DNA of 64,000 nucleotides from Ga0077548 sp035440445 (GTDB lineage Bacteria > Pseudomonadota > Alphaproteobacteria > Rhizobiales > Xanthobacteraceae): contig DAORMJ010000003.1 of the NCBI GenBank assembly GCA_035440445.1, positions 124,001 through 188,000 of the forward strand, in the 5' to 3' direction. How positions within the stretch are numbered: position 1 is the stretch's first letter; the number at the start of each line of letters is the position of its first letter. The position numbers and the translations under genes are program-made. The notes below the pieces were generated by a model. The model ran no database searches, was not told the DNA's origin, and saw nothing but the letters and a program-made list of their open reading frames with translations. Below, piece by piece: positions 7,996 to 16,078 of this stretch.

Positions 7996-8925
7996 GTGGC
8001 TCCTAACATCATCAAGACTCGATACGGAAGCCGGTTCTCTATTCCGAAAGGAAGTGAAGAGGATCTAATTTCAAAATTCATTCTTCGATATGGGGAGTGG
8101 GCTTGGGATGAAGTTCGCTTCGCGGCGAGTCTGGTGCCGACTAATGGGAGGGTTATTGACGGCGGAGCATATTTAGGAACGTTTGGTCTCGGACTAATGT
8201 TGCGCAAGCAGTTATCAAGGATTTGCTTTATTGAGGCAAGCAAAGGCGCTGCTCGTCTTCTGAAAATGAACGTCGAGAGTAATGCCAACTGCGAATTTTT
8301 CATCGAATGCAAGATTCTTGCAGGAAGGAATAAATTCTCTAAGATTGGTTTTGCGTCGGCGGGTAATAATGGCTCGACATCATTTGCAATTGACACAAAA
8401 GGCACAGAACGGGTCGTCTCTGCAACTCGATCGTGTACCCTGTTAGACCTGCGAAAAAAGTATGGTCGCTTTGACCTAATAAAACTTGATATCGAGGGAA
8501 TGGAGAGAGATGTTGTTTTTAGCGATTTGTTTTGGATCGCTGACAAAACAAACCTTCTTCTCGAGTGTACAGAAAGTGTTGAATCTCTAAATTTAGGAAG
8601 ACATCTTCTGCAACTTGGAATTCCAATCCATTTCTTTGCGTTTCCATCGTACAACCCAAGCAATTTTCGCAAAAATCATGAGCCAATCTTCCCTTACGCT
8701 TACGAAGCTAGTTTGGTAGTGGGCCCCTCAAGGCCGCGTCTTAGAGGCGCGCTTATCAAGAATCGCTGTATTCTACGTAAAGTGAATACGCTTAACGATT
8801 TAAAACAAGCGCTTTGGGAAACCCCCCGATGGGGCATGGCTGAGTGGAGAGAAATGCCGCCCAGCGAAGCCGCCGTTCAGGGACGCTACTACCTGAAACA
8901 GAGTTTTGAGGGCTTTTTGAATTGA
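7996..8925 (+). CDS. FkbM-family methyltransferase
   Basis: 309 residues starting at a GTG immediately after an in-frame stop, so it cannot start earlier. Motif I is RVIDGGAYLGTFGL (residues 52-65), the SAM-ribose acid is in CFIEAS (Glu80), and LIKLDIEGMERDVV is the hallmark FkbM motif. FkbM proteins O-methylate sugars and other hydroxyls and often lie in O-antigen or capsule loci. Here it precedes two glycosyltransferases on the same strand (20-base gap), fitting a surface glycan role. The substrate cannot be told. Confidence 0.88.
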   Translation: MAPNIIKTRYGSRFSIPKGSEEDLISKFILRYGEWAWDEVRFAASLVPTNGRVIDGGAYLGTFGLGLMLRKQLSRICFIEASKGAARLLKMNVESNANCEFFIECKILAGRNKFSKIGFASAGNNGSTSFAIDTKGTERVVSATRSCTLLDLRKKYGRFDLIKLDIEGMERDVVFSDLFWIADKTNLLLECTESVESLNLGRHLLQLGIPIHFFAFPSYNPSNFRKNHEPIFPYAYEASLVVGPSRPRLRGALIKNRCILRKVNTLNDLKQALWETPRWGMAEWREMPPSEAAVQGRYYLKQSFEGFLN

Positions 8926-8944
8926 AGATCGGAAAGCATTTAGT

Positions 8945-10783
8945 ATGCAGATACTAGGCAATCAGCAATTCATGGACGAAAGTGAACGGAAGCTACTCAG
9001 CCAAGAGTTTGATCCAGATTTCTATCTTTGCTGCAATCCGGACGTCGCCGAGAAAGGAGTAGATCCTTTAGAGCACTACTTCCTATATGGGTGGACGGAA
9101 GGGAGGGATCCGAGTCCCAATTTCGACACGAGATACTACCTTGAAGTGCATCGTGATGTCGAAGCTGCAGCCGTCAATCCGCTTCTTCACTATTGCTTAT
9201 TTGGAAAACAAGAAAAGAGGGCGGTCAAGCCTTCTGAATCAGAGTATGCTCGGCTGGCAGCATCTTTCGATGCGCTATATTACCTTCGCAATAATAATGA
9301 CGTAGCAGAAGCCGGGATTAGTCCACTTTGTCATTTTGTATTCACGGGTTGGAGAGAAGGACGAAACCCCTCCTCCCAGTTCGACGTCAACTACTACCTT
9401 TCAACAAACACTGACGTGGCGGAAGCGGGAATTAATCCGTTCCTGCACTATTTGAATGTAGGTCGAGCGGAGGGGCGTGCCCCACTACGCCCTCTTGCAG
9501 ATAAAAGAACCAAGCTTGAAGATACTTATCGTGAGCGAGCTCTTGCTCGAAGATTGCACTATCCTGATCTTTCGCCCAGCCACACCTCTATCTCTCAAAT
9601 CCTGGATGGAAGAGGGACCATAATTTCAATTAGTCACGATAACTACTTGGACAGTTTCGGAGGCGTTCAGAACGTCATTCGCGACGAGGAAAAGGATCTG
9701 ACAAGCGCTGGCTGGAATTATCTGCATTTAGCTCCAGCTCAACCCCATACGGCTCTTGTTAAGCAGAGCGAATTGGACCGCTTCACCTTCTCCATCCAAC
9801 TCAACGGCAAGCATATTGGCACGATTAATTCGATAAATCTTCTTCGTTCGATTGAAGGTGTTGCAACGAAGTATGGCGCTGCTCCAGTAGTTGTGCATCA
9901 TCTAATGGGTCATATCCCGGAGTTAGTTGGCCAAATCGTCAATAAGTCGAAATGCGACGCCCCGCTTTTCTGGGCGCATGACTTCTTTGCAACTTGCGCA
10001 AACTACGTATTGTTGAGAAATGGGCTGGAATTTTGCGGAGCACCGCCAGTCTCATCCAATTCTTGCACGGTATGCGCGTTCGGTCGTGAGAGGTCTCAAC
10101 ATCTAGATCAAATACGACGACTAATTTTGCAATTTCGTTGGAACCTAATTGCGCCTTCGCAGGTAGCCATGGATAAATTTGGAACACTATCCGGACTGAA
10201 ATTTGAACGTAGACAGATTTGGGAAATTGCGCAGCTTAGGCTTACGAAGTCTCGCCAAGCGTCAAACAACGGACCTTTGAGAATTGCCCATATAGGGGCT
10301 CGCCAAATCCATAAAGGCTGGCTTTCATTTCTTGATCTGGTTTCAGAAATTGGGGACGACAGTAGGTTTAAGTTTTATCAACTTGGTATCGATGGCGGGA
10401 TGCAACTTCCTTCGCTTGTTGAACATGCGCCCGTTCGGGTCACGCCAACAGACCCAAACGCCATGGTTCAAGCGGTTGAGCGTCATAAAATTGATCTCGC
10501 ATTTATTTGGCCCCTTTGGCCAGAAACATTTAATTTTACCGTTCATGAAGCCTTGGCCGGGGGGGCTTTCGTGCTGACGAGTGTCGAATCCGGAAATGTT
10601 TGGCCTGCAGTTCAAAAAAATGCTCCTGAGCAAGGCCTAGCTTTCAAGAATATCAGAGAAGTAGTCGAAAGTCTTCGTGAGGGGTCCGTAGCTCGAGTGT
10701 TGCGAAGCGCCCCATTGAGAGCAGGAGAGATCGAATCTGGTCATTCGAACGCCCTGTCGATGATTCAGTCAGGCGCAGGCTAA
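8945..10783 (+). CDS. Glycosyltransferase with four N-terminal tandem repeats
   Basis: 612 residues. Residues about 22-182 are four degenerate 37-39-residue repeats of the pattern FD-x2-YYL-x2-NxDVAEAG-xxPL-xHY-xxxG-xxEGR-xPS (starts near 22, 60, 108 and 146); the second is the most diverged. The rest is a glycosyltransferase of GT-B type: an N-terminal segment with SFGGVQNV and a C-terminal donor-site segment PETFNFTVHEALAGG at 526-540 carrying the E-x7-E motif of GT4-like enzymes (Glu527, Glu535). Repeats of this kind are known at the N-termini of bacterial glycan-assembly proteins. It lies 3 bases upstream of another glycosyltransferase, so they are co-transcribed. Donor and acceptor are unknown. 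Confidence 0.85.
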   Translation: MQILGNQQFMDESERKLLSQEFDPDFYLCCNPDVAEKGVDPLEHYFLYGWTEGRDPSPNFDTRYYLEVHRDVEAAAVNPLLHYCLFGKQEKRAVKPSESEYARLAASFDALYYLRNNNDVAEAGISPLCHFVFTGWREGRNPSSQFDVNYYLSTNTDVAEAGINPFLHYLNVGRAEGRAPLRPLADKRTKLEDTYRERALARRLHYPDLSPSHTSISQILDGRGTIISISHDNYLDSFGGVQNVIRDEEKDLTSAGWNYLHLAPAQPHTALVKQSELDRFTFSIQLNGKHIGTINSINLLRSIEGVATKYGAAPVVVHHLMGHIPELVGQIVNKSKCDAPLFWAHDFFATCANYVLLRNGLEFCGAPPVSSNSCTVCAFGRERSQHLDQIRRLILQFRWNLIAPSQVAMDKFGTLSGLKFERRQIWEIAQLRLTKSRQASNNGPLRIAHIGARQIHKGWLSFLDLVSEIGDDSRFKFYQLGIDGGMQLPSLVEHAPVRVTPTDPNAMVQAVERHKIDLAFIWPLWPETFNFTVHEALAGGAFVLTSVESGNVWPAVQKNAPEQGLAFKNIREVVESLREGSVARVLRSAPLRAGEIESGHSNALSMIQSGAG

Positions 10784-10786
10784 CGA

Positions 10787-11836
10787 ATGTCAAAAGTTCA
10801 TTGTTTCACTAGCGCGACGTTTGCTTACTTGGATAGGGTAAGGATTCTTGGGGCTACAATAAGAAAATATCATCCCGACTGGACCTTCACTTTTTGTCTA
10901 TCGGATGAACAGCCCGAAGGCTTTCATTTTGATGCAGAACAAGAACCATTCGATAGGCTTGTACACATCTCTGATCTGCCCATCGAAAATCTGCGTTCAT
11001 GGATGTTTGAGCACGATATCGTTGAGCTGTGCACAGCCGTAAAAGGTGTAGTCCTTTGTGAAATCTTAAGCGGGGGAGCGGACAAGGTTGTGTACCTTGA
11101 TCCTGACATCGCAATTTTTTCCCCATTGGAAGAGGTGGTAAGGGGATTGGATCTTTATGATGTTATATTAACGCCTCATCAGATTGACCCCGACACCAAA
11201 ACATCAGCAATCATCGACAATGAGATCGGATCGTTGAAGCACGGAATCTTCAATCTTGGGTTCGTCGCAGTTGCCAATACTGCTGATGGAGTTCGTTTTG
11301 CCAAGTGGTGGCGAGATCGGCTAATTCAATTCTGTTTCGACGACATTGCAGGAGGTCTTTTTACTGATCAAAAGTGGTGTGACCACGCGCCGGTGTTTTT
11401 TCCAAATACTCATATCCTGAGACATCGAGGATATAATGTAGCGAGCTGGAATTTAAGTCAGAGGCCGGTCAGCTTTGGCCAAGATGGCTCAGTGCTGGCG
11501 GGCGGGGAGCCTATTCGCTTTTTTCATTTTACGAAAGTGAACTGGGTTGGGGAGGCGATGCTAGAGCGGTATTCTGGCGATCGTATAGAGGTATTCGAGC
11601 TAATGCAGTGGTACCGTGATCTGCTCAGCCAGAACTCGGCTCGGGGTTTGCCGGAGCGATGGTGGGCGTACGGTTCGTTTGCGGATGGCGACACTATAAC
11701 AAAAAATCATCGTTTAGCGTATCGCCATAGCGCGACTTTAAAGGCGGATTATCCTAATCCATATGTCTTGCAGTTTAGTGTGCTAGAGCAATTTAAGGCG
11801 AAGCTCGAGAGGCGTTATTCAGAATTGTTCACGTAA
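10787..11836 (+). CDS. GT-A fold glycosyltransferase
   Basis: 349 residues. The N-terminal half has the GT-A layout: KVHCFTSATFAYLDRVRILGATI at the nucleotide-sugar side and VVYLDPDIAIFSPL containing the metal-binding DxD (Asp105-Pro-Asp107). FNLGFVAVAN and FTDQKWCDH resemble the acceptor-side motifs of GT8-like enzymes, and FFHFTK near residue 246 could provide a late histidine ligand. No membrane segment. It is the last gene of the plus-strand glycan run after the repeat-bearing glycosyltransferase. The family is secure at fold level; the sugar is not known. Confidence 0.85.
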   Translation: MSKVHCFTSATFAYLDRVRILGATIRKYHPDWTFTFCLSDEQPEGFHFDAEQEPFDRLVHISDLPIENLRSWMFEHDIVELCTAVKGVVLCEILSGGADKVVYLDPDIAIFSPLEEVVRGLDLYDVILTPHQIDPDTKTSAIIDNEIGSLKHGIFNLGFVAVANTADGVRFAKWWRDRLIQFCFDDIAGGLFTDQKWCDHAPVFFPNTHILRHRGYNVASWNLSQRPVSFGQDGSVLAGGEPIRFFHFTKVNWVGEAMLERYSGDRIEVFELMQWYRDLLSQNSARGLPERWWAYGSFADGDTITKNHRLAYRHSATLKADYPNPYVLQFSVLEQFKAKLERRYSELFT

Positions 11837-12234
11837 GGCTGTCATAAAGACCGCATCAAATAAAACAGAAGAACAGTTGTTGCATATATCGAGCTTGTCT
11901 CCTTAGTTGCAGCCTGAAAGTTGAAAAGTCTCAATAGTCCTTGGTAACGCAAATTGTGATTGGCTGCTTAATCAACAAGTTGTCGCGTACAGAGAGTTTT
12001 GAGTGTAGATTTTCCGCTTCCCACATAGCAGGCTTGTGAACGATAGTGCGACTGAGATCCGGAAACCAAAACATCTCAAAATAGTGACGAGATGGGTGCA
12101 ATGTTCGTATATGGCTACGCCTAGTCTGACCAATCGTAGGATCGCAATTGCGCACTTGAGAATTGCTTATTTAATAAGTTTGAAAGGCATCCTGACCAAC
12201 AGCGATATCCGATAAAATTATTCCCCAAGGTTTT
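11837..12234. other. AT-rich intergenic tract after the glycan genes
   Basis: About 400 bases with no supportable gene. A 74-codon minus-strand frame at 11931-12155 has neither ribosome site nor recognisable product. No strong hairpin followed by T-tract was found directly after 11836. Base composition is like the glycan genes. Confidence 0.5.
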
Positions 12235-12474
12235 TCACTGTCTAGTATCATTAGACTTCATGTTATTTTCCCAGCTTTTAATAATTTCCATGAAGTGGTT
12301 GGGCCCGCTTACGAAGCCGGAATTAACGTTTTGCTTTTTCGCGTTCCGAATTAGGTTTAGAACAAGGCCTTTGAGTTCAGATATCTCTATCACGTTCTTC
12401 TCAACCATAACGCGTGCGAGCTCTGATATAAGTGCAGTATGTCCGGCTAGCGCAGCGGCAAGACGTTTGTCCAT
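12235..12474 (-). CDS. Small hypothetical protein
   Basis: 79 residues from the ATG at 12474, which has GGAG nine bases upstream; an in-frame longer version to 12567 looks less natural. The product is a soluble, largely helical protein (AAALAGHTALISELARVMVEKNVIEISELKGLVLNLI), with a lysine-rich middle. No domain recognised. Codon use and helical amphipathy make it a plausible real gene, but there is no independent support. It stands alone in a gene-poor stretch at the end of the island. Confidence 0.4.
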   Translation of the reverse strand: MDKRLAAALAGHTALISELARVMVEKNVIEISELKGLVLNLIRNAKKQNVNSGFVSGPNHFMEIIKSWENNMKSNDTRQ

Positions 12475-13284
12475 TATCGCTCCATGAGCAGTATTCGCTC
12501 TGCTGTTGTAGGGCCATTCTATATTTTTATAACCAAGTAAATAGAACTTCTGGATTCTTCTATACAAGTACCTCCCGTTTCAGTTGGAATTTGAGCCACG
12601 CCGGGTGGCGCTATCAACTAAGCCACCGAAGTGCTGGCCTGTCGGCCGCTCGCTAATCGCACGGGCAATCTAGCCCTACCGCTGCAGGCATCGCTTTTCG
12701 ACACGCCCATTCTAGAGAAGAAATAGGTTCGTTGAGTACGATTTGTCTGATCTGCATCGCTGGGTCGAGCGATAGGCTCGTAATACGACACTTGCGTCAA
12801 GGATCAATAACTTCGTCTTCTAGGTCGAGCCGAGAGTTGTGCTTTGCGAGATTTTAATAGCTCGTGCTGGTTGCACAACTGACAAACATTCGTTGACACA
12901 GCTCTGAAAAACTGAGTAATATCAACAGCTAAGGAATTGGTAGGCGCAGTCCGCCCCTAGGCACCATTTCCCCATTCATAGACGTTCGCCGGCGTTCGCG
13001 ATGATGCAGAAAGGCCTGAATTAAAGGGCTTCTGTTAATTCGCGGCTATGCGCGTTGCCGAAGCCGGCTTCGATGTTCAGATCGCCCCAAACAAGACGCT
13101 TGGTCTTTCCTATCTTGCCGCCGCAGCATCGAAATCGACTGAGCATTCCGCACGCGGAAAATTCGAATGGCGGTTCTGACCTCATTAGACGGCTTGGAAG
13201 TCCTGCGAGTCGCCGACTTATTAGCTCTGTCTGCAAAGCTAATACGTAAATTTCATCGACCTTAAAATTGGAAAGGTCGCTTTT
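12475..13284. other. Gene-poor tract at the island boundary
   Basis: About 810 bases without a supportable gene; overlapping frames at 13021-13249 on both strands look like noise. Two things stand out. A sigma70-like promoter, TTGACA at 12893-12898 and TAATAT at 12917-12922 (18-base spacer), has no gene behind it. Just downstream, GGAATTGGTAGGCGCA (12933-12948) resembles the D-arm side of a tRNA-Leu and CCCCTAGGCACCA (12954-12966) its 3' end, as if the middle were deleted. GC content rises to the level of the rest of the window after this tract. Confidence 0.45.
12893..12922 (+). promoter_or_regulatory. Sigma70-like promoter without a downstream gene
   Basis: TTGACA (consensus -35) is followed after 18 bases by TAATAT, a good -10. 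No coding frame follows for more than 1 kb on this strand, so it may drive a small RNA or be a leftover of a lost gene. Only the match to consensus supports it. Confidence 0.35.
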
Positions 13285-13995
13285 TTACCTGCGGCGAGCG
13301 CGGCCCTTAGGCAGCGCGGGTAACTGATCGATTTTCTGGAATGCCTTCTTCGCCGAATCTCGCGCGTTCGCAACGTGTTGTCGCGCGGCCTTTCGCGCCT
13401 TTTCGGCGTTGCGGCTCTTGATTGCAGCGAAGATCGTACTCATTTCTTCGTAGCTGTTCTTGACGCGGTTCGGCAGAGACATTGAGCGCGCGCGCAGGAA
13501 GTTGACCCGGGCGAGGAGGCTGCCCTCGAACTCCTCAATAATCTTGTTTCCGCAATTGCTAAGAATAATCGCGTAGAACTCAGTCGCTGAGTTGATTTGT
13601 TCGGCGGGATCGTTCCGGCGGCAGGCGCGGCGGAATGCTTCGAGTCGGTCAGATAGTTCTTCGAGGTCTTCATCAGTAATCAAGGTGGCGCACCTCGCTG
13701 CGGCTTCACCTTCCAGCAGCTCACGCACCTCATAAATCTCTTCGGCGTCCCGCCATGAAAGCACCGGGATCTGCGGGCCCCGGTTTGGCACAATCTCGAT
13801 CAGGCGTTCCGCTTGCAGACTCCGCAAGGCTTCGCGGAGGGACGGCCTGCTTACACCAAGCGAACCGCAAAGCTGCGACTCAACGAGACGATTGCCCGGC
13901 TGAAACAAGCCGGAGAGGATTGCAGCGCGCAATTTCTCGACGACTTCCTGTTGGACCGTCCTCGGGGAAACGCGCAAATCGAGTTTTGTCTTCAT
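13285..13995 (-). CDS. GntR-family regulator, FadR/FCD subfamily
   Basis: 236 residues. The N-terminal winged helix is typical GntR: EKLRAAILSGLFQPGNRLVESQLCGSLGVSRPSLREALRSLQAERLI (residues about 20-66). The C-terminal part is an all-helical FCD ligand domain (about 90-215), beginning EIYEVRELLEGEAAA. FCD members usually sense small organic acids and act as repressors relieved by ligand. It is divergent from the 2-(acetamidomethylene)succinate hydrolase gene, and a strong 23-base inverted repeat lies between them (14210-14232), so it is the likely local regulator of the pyridine-acid cluster. Regulation is inferred from arrangement. Confidence 0.9.
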   Translation of the reverse strand: MKTKLDLRVSPRTVQQEVVEKLRAAILSGLFQPGNRLVESQLCGSLGVSRPSLREALRSLQAERLIEIVPNRGPQIPVLSWRDAEEIYEVRELLEGEAAARCATLITDEDLEELSDRLEAFRRACRRNDPAEQINSATEFYAIILSNCGNKIIEEFEGSLLARVNFLRARSMSLPNRVKNSYEEMSTIFAAIKSRNAEKARKAARQHVANARDSAKKAFQKIDQLPALPKGRARRR

Positions 13996-14307
13996 TGCTT
14001 ACTTCAAACGGAAGAATTCTGGATTGCAAAGTGTCTGGGCATTGCCGGGATTATCCTGGAGTCCGGTTCACGCGGATGTTCCACGCAATTGATAGCAAAC
14101 TCAACTCTCGCTGCGTCCGGAATGGGCATTCTGCACAGACCGCAGACAACTATTCGGAGCCTTCATGCGCTCGCTTGGATTTCACCACCCCGATTTCCAG
14201 CGATTTTATGATTGACAGATTGTCTGTCAATCCGCTTCACTGTGCATACCGGATTTGATGGCGCGGTTTGTCGCCGTCATTCCTCGCTCGAAGGTAGAGA
14301 GGGTGAA
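13996..14307. other. Divergent control region between GntR regulator and hydrolase
   Basis: 312 bases with no gene of their own if the hydrolase starts at the TTG at 14308. The main element is the 23-base inverted repeat at 14210-14232. The upstream half (13996-14200) shows no coding product I can support. Confidence 0.5.
14210..14232. promoter_or_regulatory. 23-base perfect inverted repeat, probable operator
   Basis: GATTGACAGA and TCTGTCAATC are exact 10-base reverse complements separated by TTG. It stands between the divergent GntR/FCD regulator and the catabolic genes, about 75 bases before the preferred hydrolase start. GntR/FCD proteins bind short palindromes in such divergent regions. 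Which protein binds here is inferred. Confidence 0.6.
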
Positions 14308-15123
14308 TTGATCGATCCAATCCACATTCGCCGGGTCGATACGGGCCGGATCACGCTGAATGTTCGCGAAGTCGGTTCGGGACCGCTTGTTGTTTTCCTC
14401 CACGGCATCACCTCGAATGCTGCGGTGTGGGATCCGATCATGCTGGCCCTCGCCGGCGAGTTTCGTTGCGTTGCAGTAGACCAGCGTGGGCACGGCCTGA
14501 GCGATAAACCCGCCGAAGGCTACAAGGCTGGAGATCTGGCGAGAGACGTACTCGCGCTGATCGACACGTTGAAGGCGGGTCCGGCGGTGATCGTGGGGCA
14601 TTCGCTCGGCGCGCGGAATGCAGTCGTTGCGGCGACGATCGATCCGCAACTCGTGAAGTCGGTCGTTGCGGTGGACTTCACGCCCTTCATCGAAAAGGAA
14701 GTGCTCGACACCTTGGCCGTGCGCGTGAATGGCGGAGACAGGCTTTTCAAGTCTCGCGAGGAGATCGAAGCCTATCTGCAGGATCGCTATCAGAAAATGC
14801 CTGCAGCGGCGATCCGCCAGCGCGCAATGACGGCGTTTCGTGAAGTGGAGGGCGGTCTCCGCCCATTGGCGGATCCCGGCGCCATGGCGCAAACTGCGGA
14901 AGGACTGCGGGAAGAGCTCGAGACGGCGTTCAAGGCGGTTAGCCGGCCGACGCTCGTTGTGCGCGGTGCGGAAAGCAAACTCGTTTCCGAGGCAGCGCTT
15001 GAAAAGACCCGACAGCTGCGTCCGGACATGCCGGTCATCGTCGTCGAGAACACCGACCACTATGTAACGGAAGAAGCCCCCGAAGAGTCGATCCGCTTCA
15101 TCAGAGAGTTCGCAAGGGCCTGA
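14308..15123 (+). CDS. 2-(acetamidomethylene)succinate hydrolase (vitamin B6 degradation)
   Basis: An alpha/beta hydrolase of 271 residues when started at the TTG at 14308, which follows AGAGAGGG; a frame to 14212 would run through the operator palindrome and is rejected. Nucleophile Ser99 is in VGHSLGAR, the acid is Asp123 in VDFTPF and the base His251 in NTDHYV; HGITSNAAV forms the oxyanion side. Segments such as RRVDTGRITLNVRE, DQRGHGLSDKP and GGLRPLA match, as I recall it, the Mesorhizobium loti enzyme that hydrolyses 2-(acetamidomethylene)succinate to succinate semialdehyde, acetate, ammonia and CO2, with identical triad spacing. The companion oxygenase that makes this substrate is at 18685. 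High confidence in family, good in substrate. Confidence 0.85.
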   Translation: MIDPIHIRRVDTGRITLNVREVGSGPLVVFLHGITSNAAVWDPIMLALAGEFRCVAVDQRGHGLSDKPAEGYKAGDLARDVLALIDTLKAGPAVIVGHSLGARNAVVAATIDPQLVKSVVAVDFTPFIEKEVLDTLAVRVNGGDRLFKSREEIEAYLQDRYQKMPAAAIRQRAMTAFREVEGGLRPLADPGAMAQTAEGLREELETAFKAVSRPTLVVRGAESKLVSEAALEKTRQLRPDMPVIVVENTDHYVTEEAPEESIRFIREFARA

Positions 15124-15205
15124 CATGCCGCTCCCTCTAACCATAGCCGACGCATGTTTTTCCGCTGGTGCGGGTGCTGCGGCCGAAGTGGAGCGCTAGC
15201 GTGTC

Positions 15206-16078
15206 ATGGCTCACGTCCCGACCACTGAATTGGCAGACAGGACCACGGGCACTAACGCAATCGGGACTCTGCATGATCACGCGCGCATGCTGTGTAGTCT
15301 TCTTAAAATGAGCCCTGCCGTGATGAATCTAGGGAAGGGGATAGTCGGTGTCGCGATCTCGATCGCAGCCTGGGAATCGATCCGCTGGTTTCAGATCGTG
15401 GACCCGCGCGACCTTCCCTCGTTTCTTGCGATTCTTGAAACGGCCCTGCGTGGTCTGTGGGGTGGCGAACTTTCCCTCGCGCTCCTCTCTACCTTGGGTT
15501 CTTGGTTGCCGGGTCTGATGATTGCGACGGCGATTGGTGTGGCCGCGGGGATCCTGCTCGCGATTTCGCCGCAACTTGAAATGGCGACACGGCCGCTACT
15601 CGAATTCCTTCGTCCGATTCCCTCCGTCGCGTTGATCCCGGTCGCACTACTCGTGCTCGGTATCGGGCTGAAGATGCAACTCTTTATGATCGCCTTCGCG
15701 AGCGTGTGGCCTGTGCTCTTTAGCGCTAAAGCCGGTGTCGAAAGCGTCGATCCGCGTCACCTAGAGGCGGGCCGCGCAATGGGACTCGGCTGGATAGAAC
15801 GCACCATTCGTATCGTTGTCCCGAATACGCTGCCTTTCGTTGCCACGGGATTGCGCACGGCATCTGCGATCGCACTTGTGCTTGCCATAACGGTTGAGAT
15901 GCTGACGGGCCGTCCCGGCATCGGTTTCTATATCGAGAACGTTCGGTTGAACGGGCTGATCACCGAGATGTGGGCGGCGATCTTCGTCGCGGGCGTGCTC
16001 GGTTATGTCGTGAACACGCTTTTCATGACGACCGAGCGTCTGGTGTTGCCATGGAGCCCGGAAAACCGTGACCGCTAA
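15206..16078 (+). CDS. ABC transporter permease, SsuC/TauC type (subunit 1)
   Basis: 290 residues with about six membrane segments and the BPD_transp_1 signature EAGRAMGLGWIERTIRIVVPNTLPFVATGLRTA (the EAA loop that docks with the ATPase). It belongs to the nitrate/sulfonate/taurine/pyrimidine-precursor permease group. The first 35 residues before the first membrane segment are unusually long and hydrophilic, so a later start (for instance the Met at MSPAVMN) is possible; no strong ribosome site decides it. It overlaps the second permease by 11 bases. Within this cluster it probably forms an importer for a pyridine carboxylate. Confidence 0.9.
   Translation: MAHVPTTELADRTTGTNAIGTLHDHARMLCSLLKMSPAVMNLGKGIVGVAISIAAWESIRWFQIVDPRDLPSFLAILETALRGLWGGELSLALLSTLGSWLPGLMIATAIGVAAGILLAISPQLEMATRPLLEFLRPIPSVALIPVALLVLGIGLKMQLFMIAFASVWPVLFSAKAGVESVDPRHLEAGRAMGLGWIERTIRIVVPNTLPFVATGLRTASAIALVLAITVEMLTGRPGIGFYIENVRLNGLITEMWAAIFVAGVLGYVVNTLFMTTERLVLPWSPENRDR

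Noticed and set aside
12933..12966. A tRNA-Leu gene
   Set aside because: Only the D-arm and 3'-end pieces are present, with no anticodon or T arm between them; kept as an observation, not as a gene.
13021..13249. Opposed 60-70-codon frames in the gene-poor tract
   Set aside because: Mutually overlapping and without ribosome sites or family resemblance.
14212..14307. N-terminal extension of the hydrolase from a TTG at 14212
   Set aside because: It would read through the perfect operator palindrome, lacks a ribosome site, and relatives begin near the RRVDTGRITLN segment; the TTG at 14308 has an AGAGAGGG site.
14227..15144. 305-codon minus-strand frame
   Set aside because: Shadow of the hydrolase gene on the other strand; arginine/histidine-rich with no domain.
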